From positions 1 through 52,616 of the forward strand of contig CAMWNP010000018.1 in NCBI GenBank assembly GCA_947175645.1: a DNA stretch of 52,616 nt, given 5' to 3'. This document shows positions 46,030 to 52,616 of the stretch, piece by piece. Within the stretch, counting starts at the first letter, position 1. Each line of letters begins with the position of its first letter. Under the pieces are notes generated by a model. It was not told where the DNA came from and ran no database searches. It saw only the letters and a list, made by a program, of their open reading frames with translations. The position numbers were made by a program, and so were the translations under genes. The DNA is from an uncultured Porphyromonadaceae bacterium (GTDB lineage Bacteria > Bacteroidota > Bacteroidia > Bacteroidales > Muribaculaceae).

Positions 46030-46060
46030 TTTGCAATTACGCTGCAAATTCTTATATTTG
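46030..46060 (+). promoter_or_regulatory. Bacteroidetes-type promoter of the NfeD-stomatin pair
   Basis: TTTG (46030-46033), 19 bases, then TATATTTG (46053-46060). This is a full match; the ATG of the NfeD gene follows 27 bases later. Confidence 0.8.
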
Positions 46061-46087
46061 TAACGGTATTCAAAAAAAAATGAAGGT

Positions 46088-46534
46088 ATGAACGGATGGA
46101 TAATATGGCTCACCGTGGCCGCTGTACTGCTGATTCTTGAAGTACTCACCCAGACAATGTGGCTCCTGTGCATGGCAATAGGTTGCACAGGCGCACTGAT
46201 AGCAGCCCTCTGCGGCGCATCGACCGTGTGGCAGGTCACAGCATTGGCCGGAAGTTCCGTTCTGGCCTATCTACTGATTATGCCATGGTTCCGTAAACTC
46301 CACATAGCGGCCACCGCCAAAGAATCACGCAACGCACGCACCGGAATGGACGCGCTATTAGGGCGCCATGCCATAATAACACATGAGATAAAGCCAGGCC
46401 AACCGGGTCGCGCCCGCATCGACGGGGACAACTGGCAGGTTACCGCACCGGGTCACACACAAATCATTCCCCGCGGACAGGAAGTCGTTGTAACCGGCTA
46501 CAACAGCATAATACTTGAAGTCGCTGTCATCTAA
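46088..46534 (+). CDS. NfeD-family membrane protein
   Basis: The 148-residue protein has two or three N-terminal hydrophobic helices (WIIWLTVAAVLLILEVL, LCMAIGCTGALIAALCG, VTALAGSSVLAYLLIM). A C-terminal OB-like domain follows (LLGRHAIITHEIKPGQPGRARIDGDNWQVTA, then RGQEVVVTGYNSIILEV). It is the short NfeD form without a serine protease domain. NfeD proteins pair with SPFH/stomatin proteins and help organise membrane domains; here the SPFH gene starts 23 bases downstream under a shared promoter. Confidence 0.92.
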   Translation: MNGWIIWLTVAAVLLILEVLTQTMWLLCMAIGCTGALIAALCGASTVWQVTALAGSSVLAYLLIMPWFRKLHIAATAKESRNARTGMDALLGRHAIITHEIKPGQPGRARIDGDNWQVTAPGHTQIIPRGQEVVVTGYNSIILEVAVI

Positions 46535-46557
46535 CATCTTAAACAATATAACTCACA

Positions 46558-47517
46558 ATGGATGCAACCATCATCTTCGCACTGATAGTAGTGCTCCTCG
46601 TAATTGTCATCATCTCCGCCGGAGTGAAAGTAGTGCCTCAGTCTGAAACACGGGTAATAGAACGGTTCGGACGCTTCCACAGCGTTCTCCCCGCAGGTCT
46701 GAACTTCATCATCCCCTTCATTGACAAGCCTAAACTCATCTACATCCGGACCAACCGCGGCTACACCACCACAAGCATAATCGATCTGCGTGAACAGGTC
46801 TATGACTTCCCCTCGCAGCAGGTTATCACACGTGACAACGTCACCACCGAAATCAATGCACTGCTTTATTTCCAGATCACAGATCCCAAGAAAGCCGTGT
46901 ACGAAATTGACAACCTGCCCAACGCCATAGAAAAACTCACCCAGACTTCGCTGCGAAACGTAATCGGTGAACTTGAACTTGACGAAACCCTCACCTCACG
47001 TGACACCATCAACAGCAAACTCCAGGTGATTCTGGATGATGCCACCAACAAGTGGGGCGTGAAAGTCAACCGTGTGGAACTTCAGGACATCACACCCCCG
47101 CAGAGCGTACGTGTGGCCATGGAAAAACAGATGCAGGCAGAGCGTAACCGCCGTGCGGAAATCCTTAACGCCGAGGGTGAAAAACAGTCACTGATCTTAC
47201 GCTCGGAAGGGGAACGTGCCTCAAAGATAAATCAGGCGGAAGCGACCAAACAGGCTGAGATTCTTCGTGCCGAAGGTGAGGCTCAGGCCATTATCCTCAA
47301 CGCACAGGCCGAAGCGGAGGCCATACGTAGGGTTGCCGAAGCGGTAGCACAGACAAAAACAGATCCGGCAACATATATGCTGGCCATGAAATATATCGAC
47401 ACTCTGCGCGAGATGACCACAGGCAAAGATAACAAAACCGTCTACATCCCTTACGAGGCCTCGTCGGTTCTCAGTTCAATCGGCTCCATCAAGAACCTTT
47501 TCGGGCAGAATCAGTAA
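46558..47517 (+). CDS. SPFH/band 7 (stomatin-like, paraslipin/QmcA type) protein
   Basis: The 319-residue protein has one N-terminal membrane helix (FALIVVLLVIVIISAG) and an SPFH domain (VKVVPQSETRVIERFGRFHSVLPAGLNFIIPFID, then ITRDNVTTEINALLYFQITDP, and LRNVIGELELDETLTSRDTIN). A long charged coiled coil rich in EAE/AEG repeats follows (residues about 195-270). It probably forms oligomeric rings in the inner membrane with NfeD and may regulate membrane proteases. A strong terminator follows at 47537. Confidence 0.95.
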   Translation: MDATIIFALIVVLLVIVIISAGVKVVPQSETRVIERFGRFHSVLPAGLNFIIPFIDKPKLIYIRTNRGYTTTSIIDLREQVYDFPSQQVITRDNVTTEINALLYFQITDPKKAVYEIDNLPNAIEKLTQTSLRNVIGELELDETLTSRDTINSKLQVILDDATNKWGVKVNRVELQDITPPQSVRVAMEKQMQAERNRRAEILNAEGEKQSLILRSEGERASKINQAEATKQAEILRAEGEAQAIILNAQAEAEAIRRVAEAVAQTKTDPATYMLAMKYIDTLREMTTGKDNKTVYIPYEASSVLSSIGSIKNLFGQNQ

Positions 47518-47536
47518 CTTCTCATACTTAAATTTT

Positions 47537-47577
47537 CAGGGTGCATCACAACTGAGCGATGCACCCTGTTTTTTTAT
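47537..47577 (+). terminator. Rho-independent terminator after the SPFH gene
   Basis: CAGGGTGCATC (47537-47547) and GATGCACCCTG (47558-47568) form a perfect 11-bp stem followed by about nine Ts. The convergent guaA gene ends 19 bases on, so the pair is cleanly separated. Confidence 0.92.
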
Positions 47578-47595
47578 TCGGAGTCAAGGTGGAGA

Positions 47596-49119
47596 TTATT
47601 CCCACTCGATTGTTGCCGGTGGTTTTGAGGAAATATCATAGGTAACGCGGTTCACGCCACGTACCTTGTTGATGATGTCGTTCGAAACTTTAGCAAGAAA
47701 GTCATAAGGAAGACGGGCCCAGTCGGCGGTCATGGCATCAGTGGAGGTTACTGCACGCAGAGCCACAGCCTGTTCGTAGGTTCTTTCGTCTCCCATCACA
47801 CCCACACTCTGCACGGGCAGCAGGATTGTACCGGCCTGCCATACTTTGTCATAAAGTCCCCAGTCGCGCAGTCCTTGAATGAATATGTGGTCAGCCTGCT
47901 GGAGGATGTTCACTTTCTCAGGAGTGATGTCGCCCAGGATACGGACGGCCAGTCCCGGACCTGGGAACGGATGACGTCCAATCAGGCGTTCGGGTACTCC
48001 AAGAGCCCTGCCCACCGCACGTACCTCATCCTTGAACAACAACCGGAGAGGTTCACACAGTTTGAGATGCATCTTTTCCGGAAGACCACCCACGTTGTGA
48101 TGGCTCTTGATTACGGTGCCGGTTATAGAGAGTGATTCAATACAGTCAGGATAAATGGTTCCCTGAGCCAGCCATTTGACATCGGTGAGTTTTGAAGCCT
48201 CGCGGTCAAACACGTCAATGAATCCTTTTCCAATGATTTTTCGTTTGCGTTCAGGATCCTTCACGCCTGCGAGTTCCGCAAAGAATTCAGCAGATGCATC
48301 AACTCCTATCACGTTGAGTCCAAGCCCCTTATAGTCCTCCATAACCTCGTTGAATTCATTGAGGCGGAGCAATCCGTGATCAACGAAGATGCATGTGAGG
48401 TTCTTGCCTATAGCCTTGTTAAGAAGGACACCGGCCACAGTTGAGTCGACACCGCCGCTCAGACCGAGGACGACTTTGTCATCGCCCAACTGCTGTTTCA
48501 GTTGCGCCACGGTTGATTCTATGAAGGATTCCGGGTTCCAGGTCTGCTTGCTTCCGCAGATTCCCACTACGAAATTCTCAAGCAGGCGCAGCCCATCTTC
48601 CGTGTGATAGACTTCCGGATGGAACTGCACCCCGAAGGTTTGTTCACCGTCAGCCTGGAACGCCGCAAATTTTACACTGTCAGTAGATGCAGTCCGGTGA
48701 AATCCTTCACCTAATGCGGTAATCGTATCGCCATGGCTCATCCACACCTGCGATCCTTTAGGAATTCCGTTAAACAGCGGAGATTCCGGATCAATCTCGG
48801 AAAGGTGGGCTCTTCCATACTCGCGTGAGGGGGCACCCTCAACATTTCCACCGTTCTGAAAGGCCAGAAGTTGTGCTCCGAAGCAAATTCCCAGCACGGG
48901 AAGTTTGCCACGCAAATCCATGGTGTTGATTTTAAACGCTTTTTCATCGTAAACGGAGAAAGGAGATCCGGAAAGGATGACCCCGATGACCGAGGGATCG
49001 TTCTCCGGGAACTTATTGTAAGGGAGAATTTCACAATAAGTGTTCAGTTCGCGGACACGGCGCCCGATAAGTTGGGTTGTCTGCGATCCGAAGTCAAGAA
49101 TAATGATTTTTTCCTGCAT
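47596..49119 (-). CDS. guaA: GMP synthase (glutamine-hydrolysing)
   Basis: The 507-residue enzyme converts XMP to GMP with glutamine and ATP. The N-terminal class I glutamine amidotransferase domain (1-190) has the nucleophile Cys79 in GICFGAQ and the His/Glu pair in FHPEVYHT. The ATP-pyrophosphatase domain starts with [14 protein letters not shown] (P-loop), and the C-terminal dimerisation domain holds [33 protein letters not shown] and [16 protein letters not shown]. All signature residues are intact. A candidate -7 box (TACTTTTG on the minus strand, 49145-49152) is about 25 bases upstream of the ATG. Confidence 0.99.
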   Translation of the reverse strand: MQEKIIILDFGSQTTQLIGRRVRELNTYCEILPYNKFPENDPSVIGVILSGSPFSVYDEKAFKINTMDLRGKLPVLGICFGAQLLAFQNGGNVEGAPSREYGRAHLSEIDPESPLFNGIPKGSQVWMSHGDTITALGEGFHRTASTDSVKFAAFQADGEQTFGVQFHPEVYHTEDGLRLLENFVVGICGSKQTWNPESFIESTVAQLKQQLGDDKVVLGLSGGVDSTVAGVLLNKAIGKNLTCIFVDHGLLRLNEFNEVMEDYKGLGLNVIGVDASAEFFAELAGVKDPERKRKIIGKGFIDVFDREASKLTDVKWLAQGTIYPDCIESLSITGTVIKSHHNVGGLPEKMHLKLCEPLRLLFKDEVRAVGRALGVPERLIGRHPFPGPGLAVRILGDITPEKVNILQQADHIFIQGLRDWGLYDKVWQAGTILLPVQSVGVMGDERTYEQAVALRAVTSTDAMTADWARLPYDFLAKVSNDIINKVRGVNRVTYDISSKPPATIEWE

Positions 49120-49144
49120 TGAGACGATTTATGAAATTTTCATG

Positions 49145-49152
49145 CAAAAGTA
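49145..49152 (-). promoter_or_regulatory. candidate -7 box of guaA
   Basis: TACTTTTG on the minus strand matches TAnnTTTG, about 25 bases before the start codon. A -33 TTTG at the proper spacing is not evident. Confidence 0.4.
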
Positions 49153-49264
49153 GCAATTTTTGGTCAGTCCGGCATAATAAATTTCCGGAAAAGGTGGAAA
49201 TGATGCTGAATTATGATTAATTTTGTAGTTGAAAAGGTATAAAAACAGTTTCCGAACAAACGTG

Positions 49265-50932
49265 ATGAGATTTTTTTCAGTTATAGCATTTCTTGGGTGT
49301 GCAGTCCTTGTTCAGGGGCAGAATAAAAGTGCCTACATGGTCAAACCGGTGAATATTCCGGCAGTTCTCGCCGGCAACTTCGGCGAACTCCGGCCCAATC
49401 ATTTCCACGGGGGAGTAGATTTCAAGACCCAGGGACGCACAGGATGGGATGTGCATAGTGCGGATGACGGCTATATTTCCCGTATTTCAGTGTCACCATG
49501 GGGCTATGGGCGAGCCGTTTACGTGACACATCCGGCCACTGGGCTGATGACGGTTTACGGACATCTGGAGGCGTTCACACCTGCGGTTGACAAAGTTGTC
49601 AAGGCGCGCCAGTATGAACTCCGTCAGTTCGCCGTCGACATGGAATTTCCGCCTGAACAGTTTCCGGTGAAACGTGGCGAGGTCATTGCGGTGAGCGGAA
49701 ATGCCGGACATTCTTTCGGTCCGCATGTTCATTTCGAGGTTAGGGAAACCGAAACCGGATATGCTCTTGACCCCATCCCGTTCATGCGTGATATTTTCAA
49801 TGACAAGGTTGCTCCTGAAGTAAGGCATCTGGGATTGTATCCCCACGGTGATGAGGGCGTGATAAACGGAGAAATCAAAGGTGCGGTGCTGACAGCAGCG
49901 GAAGCCCAGAAGGGATTCACGGCCTGGGGTAAGGTCATTCCGGCCATCAATGCCTTTGACAAGATGACGGGAACTGCCAACATCTACGGAGTGAAATACC
50001 TGACCTTTTCCGTTGACGGCAAAACGATTTACGAGCGAGTCATAGACCGCTACGATATGGAGGAGACACGTGCGGTGAACACCCTGGCATTCTATGGCGA
50101 CGTGGTCAATCGCGGACGATGGATGATGTGGACCTATGTTCCACCGTCCCAACCTCTGGGCTTCATGATAAAAACCGGCAACAACGGCATTCTTGATATT
50201 ACCGAGGAACGTCCTTATAAATGTGAGTTCACGCTTACGGACGAATTCGGGAACACACGTCATGTGCCTTTCACAATCCGAGGCAAACGTCAGGATATCG
50301 TTCCTGTTGAGCACGCTGCCTGGCGTCTGGATTACCGGGGCTACAATTATTATAATGTTGACGGGGTGAAGGTTGAAATCCCCTCAGGTGTGCTTTATGA
50401 CGACATCTGGTTCAACGTTTCCACCACATCCTCCGAAAACTACATATCACCGATAGTGAAGATAGGCGACCCCACGGTACCTCTGGCGAATGACATAACC
50501 GTGGAGATTCCCGTCACAGAAACCGTATCCGATCCCTCGAAACTATGCCTTGTCAGGATAGGAGGCTCGTCGCGCAGCGCCATCGGTGCGGAATTCACAG
50601 GGAGTTCAATGAAAGCCGATGTCAACCGCTTCGGCACGTACGCAGTAACCACTGATGCTACGGCACCCACTGTCCGCCCGCTGAATCCGCAACAGTGGGG
50701 ACGCAACAACCGTGTGGCGGTAAAGATTTCCGATAATCTGAGCGGTGTTGAAACCTATAGCGGCGAGATCGACGGCAGATTCGTCCTTATGGAACTTGAC
50801 GGAAAGTCAGGTACACTGACCTACGATCTCAATGCCGGACGCGTCAAACGCGGAGGAGACCATAAATTGACCGTGACAGTTACGGACGGCTGCGGCAACC
50901 GCACTGTATTCAATCAGAATTTCCGTTGGTAA
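49265..50932 (+). CDS. secreted M23-family (LytM/lysostaphin-like) peptidase
   Basis: The ATG at 49265 (MRFFSVIAFLGCAVLVQGQ) gives 555 residues with a signal peptide; the longer frame would start at a TTG next to a -7-like box. The M23 metallopeptidase domain (about 30-170) has the metal ligands His48 and Asp52 (HGGVDF) and His156 in GPHVHFEVRE; GYGRAVYVTHPATGLMTVYGHL lies between. The rest, residues 200-555, is beta-rich (VKISDNLSGVETYSGEID near the end looks like an Ig-like fold). It probably cuts or binds peptidoglycan in the envelope. It lies 13 bases before trkH. Confidence 0.92.
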   Translation: MRFFSVIAFLGCAVLVQGQNKSAYMVKPVNIPAVLAGNFGELRPNHFHGGVDFKTQGRTGWDVHSADDGYISRISVSPWGYGRAVYVTHPATGLMTVYGHLEAFTPAVDKVVKARQYELRQFAVDMEFPPEQFPVKRGEVIAVSGNAGHSFGPHVHFEVRETETGYALDPIPFMRDIFNDKVAPEVRHLGLYPHGDEGVINGEIKGAVLTAAEAQKGFTAWGKVIPAINAFDKMTGTANIYGVKYLTFSVDGKTIYERVIDRYDMEETRAVNTLAFYGDVVNRGRWMMWTYVPPSQPLGFMIKTGNNGILDITEERPYKCEFTLTDEFGNTRHVPFTIRGKRQDIVPVEHAAWRLDYRGYNYYNVDGVKVEIPSGVLYDDIWFNVSTTSSENYISPIVKIGDPTVPLANDITVEIPVTETVSDPSKLCLVRIGGSSRSAIGAEFTGSSMKADVNRFGTYAVTTDATAPTVRPLNPQQWGRNNRVAVKISDNLSGVETYSGEIDGRFVLMELDGKSGTLTYDLNAGRVKRGGDHKLTVTVTDGCGNRTVFNQNFRW

Positions 50933-50945
50933 ACCAATATCAGAG

Positions 50946-52433
50946 ATGAGCGAGTACACCCACTCACGACGACGCCCCGGGATTAACATCCTGATGGTTC
51001 TCCGCATAATAGGACTTCTGTTGCTTTTCGAGAGCGGTTTCATTGTTGTGCCTCTGGTCACATCAGCCCTTTATGGCGAAAAAGACACCATAGCCTTTGC
51101 CATAACCACCGGAGTCACACTTTGCGCCGGACTTTCCATGACATTTCTCATCAAACCCCGTTATTCCGATATGGGAAAACGTGAGGGACTGCTTCTGACA
51201 TCGCTGGTGTGGGTGTTTTTCTCACTGTTCGGTCTGCTCCCCTTCATGATAGGCTCGCCACATCTGGGTTTCACCGATGCCTTCTTCGACTCCATCAGCG
51301 GATTCACCACCACCGGAGCATCGGTGCTGACGGACATCTCTGACGTAGGACACGGTATTCTCATATGGCGCGCTCTGATGCAGTGGATAGGGGGTATGGG
51401 AATCATACTCTTCACCCTGGCCGTTCTCCCCATGCTTAACTCCTCAGGCGGAATGCAGATGTTTAATGCGGAGGTCACCGGAATAACCCATGAGAAAATA
51501 CGCCCTCGTGTGAGCCAGACCGCCATGACCCTCTGGACATGTTATATATTGCTGACCATAGTACTGACTCTGCTGCTGTGGGCAGGCCCAATGAATCTGT
51601 TCGACTCGCTCTGCCATGCGTTCAGCACCATGAGCACCGGCGGATTTATCACCAATACCGAAGGGATAAACTACTGGCAGTCCAACTATGTGAAGTGTAT
51701 CCTTATTCTTTTTATGTTCATAGGTGGTGTCAACTTCGGTATGATATACAAAATGAGTACCGGAAACTTTAAGGTGACGTGGCATAGCGAGGCCTTCCGG
51801 ACCTACGTGAAAGTGGTGGTGTGGGCAACTGCCGCCGTAACTCTGATAATGCTTCTCAACGGGAAATTCCGCACTCTCCAGTCAGGTGTCATCGACACTC
51901 TTTTCCAGGTGGTATCCACCATATCCTCAACCGGATATACCATCAGCGGACTTAACAACTGGGGCACACCCGTGATGCTGATAATCTTCCTGCTTATGTT
52001 CACGGGGGCCTGTGCAGGATCAACCAGCGGTGGATCAAAACTTGACAGGGCTATTTTCGTCGCCAAGAACATTCGTAACGAAATGTACAGGGTACTTCAT
52101 CCTAACGCCGTACGCTCCGTGACCTTCAACAATAGGGTTTCTTCGCCGGAAATAGTTAACAAAGTGATGGTGTTCATGACCATTTATGTTGCCGTTATCT
52201 TTATAGGAGGCTTCATACTGATGCTTTTCGGTGATTCAATGCTTGACTCTATCCTGACATCACTTGCATGTGTGAGCAATGCTGACCTCGGGATAGGTAT
52301 AGAGGGGTTCGGCGGGAGTTACACGAGTCTGGCCGCACCTGCTAAATATGTCATGGCGCTGCTCATGCTCACCGGTCGTCTTGAACTGTTCACTGTCCTT
52401 ATCCTCTTTACATCAGCCTTCTGGAAACGGTAA
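50946..52433 (+). CDS. trkH: TrkH/KtrB-family potassium uptake protein
   Basis: The 495-residue inner-membrane protein shows the four pore-loop repeats of the family: ISGFTTTGASVL (about residue 118), FSTMSTGGF (about 220), VVSTISSTGYT (about 322) and a degenerate fourth (LACVSNADLGIG, about 439). Each of the first three keeps the filter Gly. Eight or more hydrophobic helices surround them. It moves K+ with a cytoplasmic TrkA-type regulator, which is not encoded here. It starts 13 bases after the M23 gene and is probably co-transcribed. Confidence 0.95.
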   Translation: MSEYTHSRRRPGINILMVLRIIGLLLLFESGFIVVPLVTSALYGEKDTIAFAITTGVTLCAGLSMTFLIKPRYSDMGKREGLLLTSLVWVFFSLFGLLPFMIGSPHLGFTDAFFDSISGFTTTGASVLTDISDVGHGILIWRALMQWIGGMGIILFTLAVLPMLNSSGGMQMFNAEVTGITHEKIRPRVSQTAMTLWTCYILLTIVLTLLLWAGPMNLFDSLCHAFSTMSTGGFITNTEGINYWQSNYVKCILILFMFIGGVNFGMIYKMSTGNFKVTWHSEAFRTYVKVVVWATAAVTLIMLLNGKFRTLQSGVIDTLFQVVSTISSTGYTISGLNNWGTPVMLIIFLLMFTGACAGSTSGGSKLDRAIFVAKNIRNEMYRVLHPNAVRSVTFNNRVSSPEIVNKVMVFMTIYVAVIFIGGFILMLFGDSMLDSILTSLACVSNADLGIGIEGFGGSYTSLAAPAKYVMALLMLTGRLELFTVLILFTSAFWKR

Positions 52434-52440
52434 GTGGGAG

Positions 52441-52616
52441 TTATCCTTCCACATCGGGCAGCCTGTCACGCCATGACTGGTCGGTGAGCCAGCGCTGCAT
52501 GGTGGGGAATTGTCCGGTACGGTAACCTCGTTCAGTCATGGTGCGGTGCCACCCGATGTGGTTGCGCAGGGCTATGGGAAGGGTGTCCATCTCATCGTTC
52601 AGTTTGCCGAACTGCC
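52441..52616 (-). CDS. C-terminal end of an unidentified protein, cut by the window edge
   Basis: On the minus strand the frame entering from the window edge reads QFGKLNDEMDTLPIALRNHIG, then WHRTMTERGYRTGQFPTM and QRWLTDQSWRDRLPDVEG, ending with the TAA at 52443-52441. It is 58 residues of a longer product. I do not recognise the family; the Trp/Arg-rich helix hints at a nucleic-acid-related protein but that is weak. It is convergent with trkH, whose stop is 8 bases away. Confidence 0.65.
   Translation of the reverse strand, partial: QFGKLNDEMDTLPIALRNHIGWHRTMTERGYRTGQFPTMQRWLTDQSWRDRLPDVEG

Overview
The window reads as a chromosomal segment of a Bacteroidales bacterium, most likely of the Muribaculaceae/Bacteroidaceae type (family placement is inference). 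The signs are promoters of the Bacteroidetes type (TTTG or TTGG, 19 bases, TAnnTTTG), a PorV-family type IX secretion (T9SS) protein, four large secreted proteins with T9SS-type C-terminal tails, and families typical of the phylum: DUF4254, a NagB-like/PIG-L fusion, a GHL10 glycosidase, and NfeD with a stomatin-like protein.

Layout. 1-53 is a cut tRNA-Asn. 146-2401 (minus) holds three FKBP-family genes; the last has only the N-terminal FKBP helical domain. 2598-6576 (minus) is a tight operon: sugar-nucleotidyltransferase, tyrS, YqeY-like, serS. A sirtuin follows (minus), then porV and ispF (plus), a thioredoxin-fold protein without active-site cysteines, and a VanW protein (minus). 10594-13629 (plus) holds a carboxypeptidase-regulatory-like protein, a HipA-like kinase, a DUF3037 protein and a ZIP transporter; the last three overlap or abut.

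13662-20531 is the most unusual part: a two-gene unit with its own promoter, encoding a KAP-type P-loop NTPase and a 1625-residue protein that joins a DEDD exonuclease, a RecQ-like helicase and a UvrD-like helicase. It looks like an accessory, possibly anti-phage or DNA-repair, module. 20777-30534 encodes three surface or secreted proteins, including a C10 cysteine protease and a 1627-residue repeat protein.

30738-32651 (minus) is dnaK, with a sigma54-like promoter and a dyad upstream. 32880-33225 is a decayed ORF6N gene cut by a small hairpin-ended repeat; a second copy of that repeat lies at 39782-39904. Next come an esterase, a small membrane protein, tRNA-Ser, a channel with an odd selectivity filter, a BadF-type kinase and GHL10. 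40241-42390 (minus) is an overlapping operon of an Lrp/AsnC regulator, DUF4254 and GT9. 42617-47517 (plus) has the NagB-like/PIG-L fusion, an NhaC-type antiporter, NfeD and an SPFH protein. guaA (minus), an M23 peptidase and TrkH (plus) follow, and a cut minus-strand gene closes the window.

Most of the segment is housekeeping and envelope biology. The accessory signals are concentrated at 11713-20531 and 32880-33225. Domain calls rest on motif recognition by eye; no database search was run.
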